From Hyphomonas sp. CY54-11-8 (lineage in GTDB: Bacteria; Pseudomonadota; Alphaproteobacteria; Caulobacterales; Hyphomonadaceae), in NCBI RefSeq assembly GCF_000682735.1, contig NZ_AWFD01000036.1, positions 62,001 to 126,000 of the forward strand: a DNA stretch of 64,000 bases. Reading direction: 5' to 3'. The translations under genes and the position numbers were made by a program. Numbering within the stretch: the stretch's first letter is position 1; the number at the start of each line of letters is the position of its first letter. The notes under the pieces were generated by a model. That model made no database searches. It saw only the letters and a program-made list of their open reading frames with translations, and had not been told where the DNA came from. Below are positions 18,526 through 33,465 of this stretch, in pieces.

Positions 18526-18529
<4 letters not shown>
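18353..18529 (+). CDS. Small protein coupled to the serine recombinase
   Basis: A 58-codon frame starts with GTG (MNRKYPKLVPRGRLPKAIAR) and ends SWAIELAEALARYHARLAYR plus a few residues, with the TGA overlapping the recombinase ATG (ATGA, 18526-18529). The composition is protein-like: basic N-terminus, acidic middle and an amphipathic helix. The overlap is a typical coupling signal. The ribosome site (CGGA) is weak. It might be an excision or integration helper; this is inference from position only. Confidence 0.5.
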
Positions 18530-20145
<1,616 letters not shown>

Positions 20146-20295
20146 TCAAACTTGTCGCTGCACTCTAGGCGTTGCCCCCTAAAATGCAAATCCGGCCCGC
20201 CAAAGGCTAAGGCCGGAGCAACTGCCGGCTTGCGGCAGATGTCGTCGTAAAGGAAAGAAATGTCTGCAAGATGCTTGCTTTGTCTGGGCTCTGCG

Positions 20296-20413
20296 GACCC
20301 GGCAGCGACCTACTCTCCCACGCCTTAAGACGTAGTACCATTGGCGCAAGGGGACTTAACGACTGAGTTCGGGATGGGATCAGGTGGGGAGCCCCTGCCA
20401 TAACCACCGGGTC
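20296..20413 (-). rRNA. rrf: 5S ribosomal RNA
   Basis: The ends pair as GACCCGG at the 5' side and CCGGGTC at the 3' side. The conserved internal block CCCATCCCGAACTCAG is present. Length is about 118 nt. It sits between the 23S and tRNA-fMet genes, as in other alphaproteobacterial rrn operons. Confidence 0.95.
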
Positions 20414-20511
20414 GGCGGAAACCAGACTGCTTGCAAGCTTAGAAACCAATATGTCTGTTTGAGATCGGTGGCAGTTAAAGCGGATGCGCTTTCAACTACA
20501 CACGAGTTTCT

Positions 20512-23283
<2,772 letters not shown>

Positions 23284-23543
23284 TTTGAAACCCATGTGCA
23301 GTGGAAAACGCATACGCGAACCCACCACATGGATCTCGATCAGACATGTTGGTTTCTTGCAGACTGACCCTTTGGATGACTACCTTACGGCAATCATTTT
23401 ATCGGCTGAAGCAACCAGGCCAGACCCAATGGGTCGAGCGGCATGGCTGCCGGATCAATCTTTCCCTTACGATGACAAATATCCCGGAGCTTGCTCCGGA
23501 AACGGACGTTCTTCTTTCGATCGTTGTAGCGCCATGAAGGCGA

Positions 23544-23619
23544 TGGTGGAGCCAGACGGAGTCGAACCGACGACCTCCTGAATGCAAATCAGGCGCTCTC
23601 CCAACTGAGCTATGGCCCC
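23544..23619 (-). tRNA. tRNA-Ala (TGC)
   Basis: The 76-nt tRNA with encoded CCA starts GGGGCCATAGCTCAGTTGG; the anticodon loop is TTTGCAT and the T-loop GTTCGACTC. It lies in the 16S-23S spacer, the standard bacterial position. Confidence 0.97.
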
Positions 23620-23676
23620 GTAACCCCGGCTTCCCGCCAGGTCGCATGCCCTGCCCTGCGTTGCCGCAGGCTTCGA

Positions 23677-23753
<77 letters not shown>

Positions 23754-23971
23754 ATGACTGGTCAGGGCCAGGCCCATCGCGGTCAAAGTCGAAGACAGGC
23801 GATAAAGCGCCCGCGGGGCTCGCTTAGTGCTCGGAACCGCATGATGCAGATCCAAACAACGAACGAAGGAAGAGAAACGGAGACGGCGCGACAGCCGCAT
23901 ATGTTTTGCTCCTCGATGGGAGCTAATTTTAAGAAGCCTTGGAGTTCCGCGTGAGCAAAACAATCCAATGC

Positions 23972-25436
<1,465 letters not shown>

Positions 25437-25530
25437 TGTTGATCTGACGAAACCATCCATTGGAATATGGACGGTTACTCAAGCTGTTAAGCATAAGTAT
25501 TGCGTTCTTTTGACGAGAAACCCTTTGTCA

Positions 25531-25539
25531 CAAAGAACA
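25531..25539 (-). promoter_or_regulatory. boxA-like antitermination element of rrn leader
   Basis: The minus strand reads TGTTCTTTGTGACA about 95 bases ahead of 16S, close to the boxA consensus (TGCTCTTTAACA) that recruits the Nus antitermination complex to rRNA transcripts. Confidence 0.5.
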
Positions 25540-25749
25540 GGCCGAAACCCATTCGATGGATAAAAGAATTTTCTCTCAAGAAACGCATCCGTCGTGATCG
25601 TATGAACCTGCCGTCGATTGCTCTCTGGCGAGGTTCGCAAGCCATCACGCCGCCTGCGTTTCTCTTCCTTAATCTCTTACGATGTCAAACAGCTGGAACC
25701 GGAGTTCCGAAGCCCTTCAGAAGCCTGCGGCCCCGTCCGGAAGTGGCGG

Positions 25750-25778
25750 CTTATATGGGCCGCCGTTTTCCCCGTCAA
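25750..25778 (-). promoter_or_regulatory. rrn promoter (proximal)
   Basis: TTGACG (25778-25773) and TATAAG (25755-25750) are separated by 17 bases on the minus strand. They lie about 310 bases upstream of 16S, with an A-rich stretch ahead of the -35. This is a near-consensus housekeeping sigma promoter. Confidence 0.7.
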
Positions 25779-25899
25779 CACCCTTTTTTGCGCCTTCTGC
25801 AGTTTCCGGTTTTAACCGTGGAACCACCAGATTTTTAGCGCAAAAGAAATCCCTGACCGGTGACCGGCCCGTTATTTCCGAGCGTTTTGAGGAACCGCC

Positions 25900-25929
25900 T
25901 ATATAGCTTCTGTTCGGTCCGAGCTGCAA
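25900..25929 (-). promoter_or_regulatory. rrn promoter (distal, tentative)
   Basis: TTGCAG (25929-25924) and TATATA (25905-25900) are separated by 18 bases on the minus strand, about 150 bases upstream of the proximal promoter. Tandem promoters are usual for rrn operons. Confidence 0.45.
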
Positions 25930-26136
25930 GCTCTTTTTGCACTTCCCAGAAGCCTTTTTGGCGGGCCCGCTTCCGAAACCCGAGGGCGTCTTCAGCGGAG
26001 GCCGGGAGATACTCAAGGCACGGGGAGGCCGCAACCCCCTTCTGCAGCAAATCGCAAGAAATAATGCGATTTCACTGCAGAGCGGCCATGCATCAGCGCC
26101 GAAATTCGAGCTCTAAAAAGCTAGAGCCTTGTAAAA

Positions 26137-26571
26137 TCAGTATTGTGTCGCGATGTAGGATTTCATCGCTTCGGCTTCGGCTTCTGTCTCGGCGATCTTC
26201 CATTTCACCAGATCGCCAATGGAAACGACGCCAATCAGGCGATCATTGCGCAAAACCGGCAAGTGTCTGACTCGCCGATCCGTCATCAGTTGCATCGCAT
26301 CATCCACTTTCGTGGTCGATTCAATGGTGATGACATCGCGGGTCATGGCGTCTCCGACATGGATATTAAGGGCCGAAGCCCCGTTGCGTGCGACGTGGCG
26401 AACAATGTCGCGTTCGGAAAGAACACCCACGATCTCTCCACCGTCGCCCAACGCCACCACTGCGCCTATTCTTTTTTCGTCCAGGATCCGGGCGGCTTCG
26501 GAGAGGGTCGAATCAGCCTTCACCGAGATAATTTCGCGCCCTTTGTCATTCAGTATCTGGTCTATTGTCAT
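26137..26571 (-). CDS. CBS-domain pair protein
   Basis: The product is 144 residues made of two CBS motifs in tandem (about 8-60 and 75-130). The typical strands GAVVALGDGGEIVGVLSERDIVR and HLPVLRNDRLIGVVSIGDLVKW are visible in shorter runs. Stand-alone CBS pairs bind adenine nucleotides and act as energy or redox sensors; the partner is not evident. It lies upstream of the rrn operon and is followed by the rhomboid gene on the same strand with about 80 bases between, so they may be separate units. Confidence 0.88.
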   Translation of the reverse strand: MTIDQILNDKGREIISVKADSTLSEAARILDEKRIGAVVALGDGGEIVGVLSERDIVRHVARNGASALNIHVGDAMTRDVITIESTTKVDDAMQLMTDRRVRHLPVLRNDRLIGVVSIGDLVKWKIAETEAEAEAMKSYIATQY

Positions 26572-26649
26572 GCGCGTCCTCCGTTATGTGCGGACCGCTG
26601 GCCGGCCTCGCCGTTACGGAAACCTACCATAAAGGCGGCATTCCGGCGA

Positions 26650-27339
26650 TCAGAATCGCGAACGGGGCCTTTGCGCGCGGTAAATCTGGAACATCATCGC
26701 CCCCGCAAGGAAGCCACCCATATGCGCCTGCCAGCTGATTCCGGCCCCTAACAGCGACGGCCCCATCAGCCACAACGCCAGATTCACGACGGCGAAGAAC
26801 AGGAAAACGGTCAGGAACCTCTTCGACAGGATCTGCCCGCCCCGCCCCTCCTGTATCAGCACCCAGGCCGCAAACAGGCCGCTGGCGCCGCCAGACGCCC
26901 CGATAAGGCCCGTTCCGGCCGGATATTGGGTCACCAGGTGGAAAAACGAACCGCCCACCACGGACACAGCGAACACCACAAGGAAAGGAATCGCCCCGCT
27001 TTTCCGGCCGATAGAGAGCGACGCGTGCACCAGCCGCCCGAAAATCACGATCAATGCCGCATTCAGGATAGCGCCCGCCCATCCATCATGAAGCAAGGCA
27101 CTCGCCAGAAGCGGCACCAAAGCCTCTATTGGAGAGTTGTAAGGCAATACCCCTTGCGCCCCAACGCCCATCGACGCCCAAAACCTGTCCGGCTGGAGCA
27201 CGCCCAGCGGAAGCATAAAGCCCTGCCAGCTGGACGGAGAGAAAACGCGAACGACATGCGCCAGGATGATGAGGCCGGCGAGGCCGGTCACCGCGGGCGG
27301 GGCTTCTATAACAGGAGGCGTCCTGGATGCACGCGTCAC
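26650..27339 (-). CDS. Rhomboid-family intramembrane serine protease
   Basis: The product is 229 residues with about six hydrophobic segments. Catalytic features are the GASG motif (147-150, Ser149), His206 in WQAHMGGF, and the HDGWAGAILN loop (84-93, Asn93) that forms the oxyanion region. This is the bacterial six-helix rhomboid layout, cleaving membrane-protein substrates within the bilayer; the substrate is unknown. No extra cytosolic domain is seen. Confidence 0.85.
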   Translation of the reverse strand: MTRASRTPPVIEAPPAVTGLAGLIILAHVVRVFSPSSWQGFMLPLGVLQPDRFWASMGVGAQGVLPYNSPIEALVPLLASALLHDGWAGAILNAALIVIFGRLVHASLSIGRKSGAIPFLVVFAVSVVGGSFFHLVTQYPAGTGLIGASGGASGLFAAWVLIQEGRGGQILSKRFLTVFLFFAVVNLALWLMGPSLLGAGISWQAHMGGFLAGAMMFQIYRAQRPRSRF

Positions 27340-27433
27340 GGGAAGGAATCGGACCTTGTCTGTGGAACAACAACCCGGTCAGGCTAGTCGGCCACAGCCT
27401 TCATGACCAGCGGGTACGGCGGCGGGCACATCA

Positions 27434-27465
27434 ATAAAAAAGCCCCGCCAAACGGCGGGGCTTTC
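27434..27465 (-). terminator. Rho-independent terminator after TonB receptor gene
   Basis: A 9-bp GC stem (441-449 with 454-462 of the 27.4 kb segment) with an AAAC loop is followed on the minus strand by TTTTTTATTG. It lies about 25 bases after the receptor stop. Confidence 0.85.
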
Positions 27466-27487
27466 CATAAGAAGACTGTTGTGACGC

Positions 27488-30025
27488 TTAGAAGGACTTG
27501 CGAACGGTCACACCATAGGTCGCCGGCTGGTTCGGATATCCGGAGAACGAACCGAGCTGCGCCACGGCCGGGAACGCCGCCATGATGTATTCCTCGTCGA
27601 AAATATTCCGCCCCCAGAATGTCAGGCTGATTCCGCTTTCGGAGGTGAAACCAAGAGACGCGTTGAAGAGATCATACTTGCGTTCCTGGCCGATGATCGC
27701 CTGCTCAGCCGGATCATCGCGATACGTCGCCGGACCTTCATGCTGCCAGTCGCCGCGGACGAATGCATCCAGACCTTCAAAGTTGAAGGTATAGAGCGCC
27801 GAGACAGATGTGGACACTTCCGAGATGGCCGCCGGCTTTGCCCCGGAGATGTCTCCCGCCGAGGAGTTCTCGAAGCTGTCATAGACCGGATCGAGGAAGG
27901 TGCCGGCGAAGCCGAGCGTCAGGTTCTCCGTCGCATTCCATGTCGCGTCGAGTTCCAGGCCCTGCGTTGACTGCTCACCCGCATTCGCAAGCGCGAAGCC
28001 CGTGCCAGTAAAGATGTTGGACTGGAAGCCTTTGATCTTCTGGTCGAACACAGCCACGTTCATGGCGAACGTGTCCCAGGCACCTTTCAAGCCGACTTCG
28101 AACACTTCCGACTCTTCCGGACCCGCAAACCGGGTGCCCGTTGTCAGGTTCGGTGGGTTGAGGCCTGCCGCAACTAGGTTCGAATACCCCGTCGGAGTCG
28201 GACGGCTGTCACGCGACAGGTTCCAGGACGACGCCTTGAAGCCCGTGGCATATGATGCGTACACGTTCATATTGTCCGTGGCGTCATAAGCGAGGCGCAG
28301 CGTGTAGGTCGTGTCGTCGTCATTGGTCGAGCCGCTTTCCACCGCATTCGGGAAGTTCACGAATTGCGGGAAGAATTGCAGCAGCTGCAACTGGGACGTT
28401 GCGCTCGCTGCCGTCGACTGGATCGTCGCAAAGATGTCCGGATAAGCCGCCGCGAACGCGCCGACCTGAGCCGGGCTGGTCGGGTCCACACCCGCCTGCA
28501 GGAGCAAAGCGCCTGTGGCCACCTGGGAGATGTATGGCGACAATGGGTCAAGATCGATCGCGGAGAAGGTATCCGTCGACACAACCGTGCCATACGCGTC
28601 CTTGTTGTCCTGCGTATAGTTCAGGCCCAGCGTCGCGGTCAGGCGGTCGGTCACGTGATAGTCCACCGTGCCGAACAGGGAGAATGCCGTGTTGTCCTGA
28701 CCATACGCTTCAATCATCCCCTGCCCCGGCTGGAAGAAGAAGCCCTCCGGCACGCCGAAGACCAGCGGTTCAAGCCCGGTCAGCAGGCCCTGGGACAGGA
28801 AGTCGATATAACCCCGGATGTCCTGACCATAGAGAATCTGGTTCTCGATATCGACGGATTCATCGAAGTAGAAACCGCCGACCATCCAGTCGATGGCCCC
28901 ATCGCCGGTCGATGTCAGGCGGATCTCCTGGGTGAAGGTATCGATGTCTGTGTCGTTGGCGTTGCGGGCCAGCAGGTCAGCGCTGGTGAAGTCTGAATCC
29001 TGGTCGGTCTTCAGCTTGGACGACCGGTATGCCGTGATCGAGGTAACATCCGCAAACCCGAGCGCGTAGTCAGCCTGAACCGACAAGCCGGAGTTTTCGA
29101 CGTCATTGGAGGAGTCGAGGTTGTTGTAGACTTCATAAGAGAACGGGTTCTCCGGATCGATCTGGCCGCCCAACGCAAAGATCGCCGCACCGGTCATGCC
29201 GTTGACGATATTGCCAGCCACGCAGCAGGTTTCGTCGATCTTGTCGAAGTCCCCGATGATGCGGAAGCTGAGATCCTCGGTCGGCTCGATCAGCAACTGG
29301 CCGCGAACGCCCCAGCGGTTGCGGTCGTTGATGTCGGCGCCCGTATTGAGGTCATCCGCATAACCGTCACGCGTATTGTAGTTGGCCCCCAGGCTGAAGG
29401 CGACGTTCTCGGCGAGCGGGCCTGTGACATCTCCGGCCACGCGGAACATGTTGTAATTGCCAACTGTCGCTTCGGCCGATCCGCCCCATTCATATTGCGG
29501 CTTCTCGGTGACAATCGAGATCACACCAGCCGAGGCGTTCTTGCCGAACAGGGTCGACTGCGGGCCACGCAGGACCTCCACGCGCTCGATATTCGGCAGA
29601 TCGGAAATCTGGGCTGCCGAGCGAGAGCGGTACACACCATCGATAAAGACACCGACCGACGGCTCGATGCCGGCATTGTTATCGCCATTGCCGAAGCCGC
29701 GGATAATGAAGTTGGTGTTGGCCGAAGACTGGAACTGTCCGATACGCAGCGACGGCACGATCGACTGAAGGTCGTTCAGGTCGACGATTTCCGCCTGTTC
29801 GATAACAGAACTGTCGACAACGGAGACAGCCACCGGCACGTCCTGCAGCGTCTGCTCGCGCTTGGTCGCGGTAATGGTGACGGTTTGCAGCGTTCGTGAC
29901 GCATCTTCGTCGGTCGTTTCCTGTGCGTGGGCCGGAACCTGGCTGGCTGCCAGAGCCGTCAGGCCGACACTGAAACTGAGAAAGGCTTTAAAGCCTGCAC
30001 GTGAATAGGCATTGGATGTAGACAC
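27488..30025 (-). CDS. TonB-dependent outer-membrane receptor
   Basis: The 845-residue receptor begins with a signal peptide (to AHA-QE, about residue 35) and a TonB box region TVTITATKREQTL (about 49-61). A plug domain follows with GFGNGDNN and VEVLRGPQSTLFGKNASAG, then a 22-strand beta barrel with aromatic C-terminus. The protein takes up a scarce ligand; substrate cannot be read from sequence, and no transport or enzyme partner flanks it. The barrel includes a CC pair (about residue 264). The GTG start at 30025 has GGGAGAG seven bases upstream; no better ATG exists. Confidence 0.9.
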   Translation of the reverse strand: MSTSNAYSRAGFKAFLSFSVGLTALAASQVPAHAQETTDEDASRTLQTVTITATKREQTLQDVPVAVSVVDSSVIEQAEIVDLNDLQSIVPSLRIGQFQSSANTNFIIRGFGNGDNNAGIEPSVGVFIDGVYRSRSAAQISDLPNIERVEVLRGPQSTLFGKNASAGVISIVTEKPQYEWGGSAEATVGNYNMFRVAGDVTGPLAENVAFSLGANYNTRDGYADDLNTGADINDRNRWGVRGQLLIEPTEDLSFRIIGDFDKIDETCCVAGNIVNGMTGAAIFALGGQIDPENPFSYEVYNNLDSSNDVENSGLSVQADYALGFADVTSITAYRSSKLKTDQDSDFTSADLLARNANDTDIDTFTQEIRLTSTGDGAIDWMVGGFYFDESVDIENQILYGQDIRGYIDFLSQGLLTGLEPLVFGVPEGFFFQPGQGMIEAYGQDNTAFSLFGTVDYHVTDRLTATLGLNYTQDNKDAYGTVVSTDTFSAIDLDPLSPYISQVATGALLLQAGVDPTSPAQVGAFAAAYPDIFATIQSTAASATSQLQLLQFFPQFVNFPNAVESGSTNDDDTTYTLRLAYDATDNMNVYASYATGFKASSWNLSRDSRPTPTGYSNLVAAGLNPPNLTTGTRFAGPEESEVFEVGLKGAWDTFAMNVAVFDQKIKGFQSNIFTGTGFALANAGEQSTQGLELDATWNATENLTLGFAGTFLDPVYDSFENSSAGDISGAKPAAISEVSTSVSALYTFNFEGLDAFVRGDWQHEGPATYRDDPAEQAIIGQERKYDLFNASLGFTSESGISLTFWGRNIFDEEYIMAAFPAVAQLGSFSGYPNQPATYGVTVRKSF

Positions 30026-30557
30026 GAGGTCACTCTCCCTTTGGACATTGATTTTTGAAAGACTGCTGAAGTGAGTGGAGGAAACGCCAGTCTTTGCGAG
30101 TTTTCTCGCACACCTTTCGTATCCTTAAGGTTACCGACAGCAAGGGTTTCGCCCGTAAATTGTGTCCAAAACGAAAATCCGTTGCCGGAAAGCCACGAAC
30201 GGCAAATGAAGCGCCGCGCCTGTAGGCGTTTACCAGGTGGATTTGCCCTCTTTTTCGGGTGGTACGTCGAACATTTTATCTGACGATCCGTCACCCCCGC
30301 GCTGAACGGTCAACACGAATCACTCAGTCGTCCCGTCGAGGGACACGTTTGGGAAACCATGCGGCACCAGCACGCGAACTTGCGAGGGCTCCACTCGCCT
30401 GAGATGGCTGTTTTTTACCTCAAAGGGGAAAATCCCGCCCCAACCCATTCCAGAATTCGCCACGGGAGGGAAAAGCCGCGTCTGGAACAGTTATTGCGGA
30501 AGAGAGCCCCGAACCGGCCCGCGGGGGCTAGCTTAAAATTCGGAGTTCCATCCAATC
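30026..30557. other. Divergent intergenic region between TonB receptor and PAS gene
   Basis: About 530 bases with no convincing gene. A small hairpin (arms 30095-30100 and 30105-30110, TTTT loop) lies in the receptor leader and a GANTC site occurs near 30314. Both divergent genes must have promoters here, but no clear -35/-10 pair stands out. Confidence 0.5.
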
Positions 30558-31109
30558 ATGAATGACCGGTCCATTCATCCCAACACCAGAGTCCTGCTGG
30601 ACGCCTGGCGTCGCATGAACGCAAACAACGCTTCCGCCGCCTTTGAGTCGCCACGGGTCGAAGACCATCCCGGCCTGATTGATCGCCTCTTCGTTCTCGA
30701 GAACAAACGCGACGGCGCCTGGCTGTTCCGCACGGCTGGCGGATCACTGACCGGCCTGCTGGGCCGGCCGCTGGTGGACCATGATTTCCTGAACCTCTGG
30801 TCCGGGCCGGACAAGTCGATGATGTCGGCCTTCCTCGATGCCGTTCAGCTGGACGGCGCCCCGGGCGTCATCCGCGGCCGCGGCGAGACAATGACAGGCC
30901 AGCGCGTCGAGCTGGAACTCACCATCATGCCGCTGGCCAAACAGACCGAACGCCCGGACAGCAACCGCATGCTCGGCCTCTACCAGACGCTCGGCGGTGA
31001 GCCCATGCTGAAGGGCCGCCCCGTCTGGCGTCACCGGGTCTCGATGCTGGTCCCGCCCGATACCCGCATGAGCGAGCCGCGCGTGAAACTGGTGGCCTCC
31101 AACGGCTAA
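30558..31109 (+). CDS. PAS-domain protein (PAS_5 family)
   Basis: The product is 183 residues, a stand-alone PAS-like sensor of the alphaproteobacterial single-domain class (PF07310 type). The segment DRLFVLENKRDGAWLFRTAG followed by GRPLVDHDFLNLW matches the family, where the N-terminal motif precedes the PAS core. There is no kinase, GGDEF or HTH output domain. Some relatives act in stress or cell-cycle signalling, but no role can be assigned here. The gene converges on the phospholipase C gene with a four-base overlap of stops. Confidence 0.75.
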   Translation: MNDRSIHPNTRVLLDAWRRMNANNASAAFESPRVEDHPGLIDRLFVLENKRDGAWLFRTAGGSLTGLLGRPLVDHDFLNLWSGPDKSMMSAFLDAVQLDGAPGVIRGRGETMTGQRVELELTIMPLAKQTERPDSNRMLGLYQTLGGEPMLKGRPVWRHRVSMLVPPDTRMSEPRVKLVASNG

Positions 31110-33214
31110 ACGCCCATCGCCGGGTCGCTGATACTGTCGCGGCCCGTTTCGATACGGCCAGCGAGGCGACGTTCGAACCCTTCCGCGGACACCGTGATGT
31201 CGTACCAGGCACCGCTGCCGCTGGTTTCAAATTCCCGTTTTACCGTCTTGCCTGCTCCCACGGTCACGGAGACCGGCTCAGAGCCGTCATAAACTCCGGC
31301 AGACAAAGACAGTTCCCGCTTCGTCCGGCCCTTGTTCTTGGTCATCAGGGTAACGATCCGTGTACGCAAATTCAATTTCGCAGAGGTTTCGATCGCCGTA
31401 GACGCGTCGCCTTGGAACGTGCGCAGGAAACCGTTCGGCCCCAGCACCCACAGGTCATACTGACCGGCGTCCTGGCCGAGTTCCCAAACATCCGAAATCG
31501 CCTTGCCGGCTTCAACCGTGTAACGGCGCGGAATGCGGTCGAGGTGGCGTTTGTCATAAACGTGGAAGACCGCGCCCGCCTTTCCCGTATTGGAAAATTT
31601 CAGCGAGATCGTTTCCGGATTGGCCTCTGCCGTGACGTCCAGCGCATAAGGCAGCGCGCGCGACAGCCGCGTGCCCTGCTCCTGCGACAGAAACTGCGGC
31701 TCGGCTGGCGGCTCGATGCGCCGGCGATGGATCTGTGCCAGCACGGCTTTCTGCGATCCTTCGGCAGGCGGCAGGTCCGGGAAGACCGGCTCGTTCGGTG
31801 TCTGGAAATCGAAACAGGAAGTCAGGTCGCTGCAGACCGCGCGGTGCCAGGGACTGATCGCAGGCACCGTCACGCCGAACCGTTTCTCGAGGAACATGCC
31901 CACGGACGTGTGATCGGCGACCTGGCTGTTTACCCACCCGCCGCGGCTCCATGGCGAAACGACATAAAATGGTACACGCGGACCAAGCCCCCAGGGACGG
32001 ACGGAACCGCTGATCGTGTCGTCTTCTTCCAGCAACCGCTTCTCCGGGTCGGAGAAATAGAAGCCCTTCACATCCACGGTCGACTTGCCCGCCAGTTCGC
32101 CGTCCACTGTGTAGGATGGCGGGGCGGCCGGCGGCAGGTGATCGAACAGTCCATCATTCTCATCGAATGTCTGGAAGAAGACGGTGCGGCTCCAGACCTC
32201 CGGATTGGCCGTCAGGGCTTTCAGGATACGGGACGTGTATTCGGCGCCCTGCAGCGGTGTCGACGCGCTCGGATGCTCTGACCAGTCTTTCGGCGGCAGG
32301 ATCCAGGTCACCTCCGGCAGGGTGCCAGCCTCCACATCGGCCGCAAACTGCTCAAGCGAGAAGTCCCGCATCCCCTTCTCGTAAAGCGGCGAGCCGGGTT
32401 TTGCCTCGCGGAAGCTTTTGAATGCAAGCCCGCCATGCATGGCGCCGGTCCAGTTATCGTTCGTGTCCTGATAAATACGCCAGGAGACGCCGGCCTCTTC
32501 CAGCACATCCGGAAGGGTCTGCCATGGCAGGGCGGAGCCCTGATAGGTGTAGCCCGGTTCCGGCAAGGCGCCCTTGATCCAGCAGCGCAGATTGTTCGGC
32601 TCGCTGTCCGCTTCCGTCCCGTTGATCCCCCGCGCGCGCAGCTCCGGATCATGGTTGGAGCCTGACCAGAACACGATCCGGTTCGGGTCCGTGCCGGTCG
32701 TGATCGAGCAGTGATAGGCGTCGCAAATGGTGAAGGCTTCGGCCAGCGCGAACTGGAACGGTACGTCCTCACGCTTGAAATATCCCATCGAGAAGGGATT
32801 TTTGTATTTCGGCCAGTATCCGAACTTGCCCTGGTTCCACGCCGCCTGCGAATCCCCGAACGAATGCGGCGTGCCCGGGTGGGCGATGGCATTGGTCGTC
32901 TTCGTATCAAGATGGAAAGGCGGGATCTCTTTCTGACCGTCGGACTGGAACCAGACCGGCTTGCCGCTTTCCAGGGGAACCGTGTGGCGGTCTCCAAATC
33001 CGCGCACGCCGCGCAGCGTCCCGAAATAATGATCGAACGAGCGGTTTTCCTGCATCAGGATGACGATGTGTTTCACATCCCGGATGGTTCCGGTCTCGCT
33101 GGCCGCAGGTGTGGAGAGTGCCTGGGCAATCGCTTCAGGAAAGGCATTGGTGGCAACGCCGGCAGCGGCGCCCGCCCCCATCATACGCAAAAACTCGCGG
33201 CGGTCCGTCGTCAT
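31106..33214 (-). CDS. Phosphocholine-specific phospholipase C, Tat-exported
   Basis: The enzyme cleaves phosphatidylcholine or sphingomyelin head groups in the periplasm or outside the cell. The 702-residue protein starts with a twin-arginine signal (RREFLRMMGAGAAAG), then the phosphoesterase core with HIVILMQENRSFDHYFGTLRG (shown in part) and GSNHDPE. The two C-terminal beta domains (about 500-610 and 620-700) are the DUF756 repeats of bacterial PLCs. It fits the length of non-haemolytic PLC-type enzymes. No pho box or partner gene is visible. Confidence 0.88.
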   Translation of the reverse strand: MTTDRREFLRMMGAGAAAGVATNAFPEAIAQALSTPAASETGTIRDVKHIVILMQENRSFDHYFGTLRGVRGFGDRHTVPLESGKPVWFQSDGQKEIPPFHLDTKTTNAIAHPGTPHSFGDSQAAWNQGKFGYWPKYKNPFSMGYFKREDVPFQFALAEAFTICDAYHCSITTGTDPNRIVFWSGSNHDPELRARGINGTEADSEPNNLRCWIKGALPEPGYTYQGSALPWQTLPDVLEEAGVSWRIYQDTNDNWTGAMHGGLAFKSFREAKPGSPLYEKGMRDFSLEQFAADVEAGTLPEVTWILPPKDWSEHPSASTPLQGAEYTSRILKALTANPEVWSRTVFFQTFDENDGLFDHLPPAAPPSYTVDGELAGKSTVDVKGFYFSDPEKRLLEEDDTISGSVRPWGLGPRVPFYVVSPWSRGGWVNSQVADHTSVGMFLEKRFGVTVPAISPWHRAVCSDLTSCFDFQTPNEPVFPDLPPAEGSQKAVLAQIHRRRIEPPAEPQFLSQEQGTRLSRALPYALDVTAEANPETISLKFSNTGKAGAVFHVYDKRHLDRIPRRYTVEAGKAISDVWELGQDAGQYDLWVLGPNGFLRTFQGDASTAIETSAKLNLRTRIVTLMTKNKGRTKRELSLSAGVYDGSEPVSVTVGAGKTVKREFETSGSGAWYDITVSAEGFERRLAGRIETGRDSISDPAMGV

Positions 33215-33465
33215 GATCCTGCATTCTCCTGTCAGCTGCTATGGCCATCCCTGATTTGCCAGGTGGTCTAGCCGGGCTGCATGACAACAGAATGAATTTA
33301 ACTCATCGACAGCAGACAATTTTGTGAAATTTATTAAACACCACTGACCAGCCCAGCCGGCAGGTGACCGCACACAGGCCCGTCCCGCCGCACCGGCCGT
33401 CTGTTGCCTTCGTCACGGCGCGCAGTACCCTCGCCAAATACTCGCAGCAGGCATTGGAGCGGCAA

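Larger units (their letters stand above)
25437..26136. other. rrn leader and upstream region, no gene
   Basis: About 700 bases lie between 16S and the CBS-domain gene. The stretch holds the two promoter-like elements and boxA described separately. Several short ORFs occur but none has a convincing ribosome site or protein-like composition. Upstream of 25930 I see nothing further except a 6-bp hairpin at about 26110-26128 without a T-tract. Confidence 0.6.

Noticed and set aside
26105..26130. Terminator after the CBS-domain gene
   Set aside because: Only a 6-bp stem without a following T-tract.
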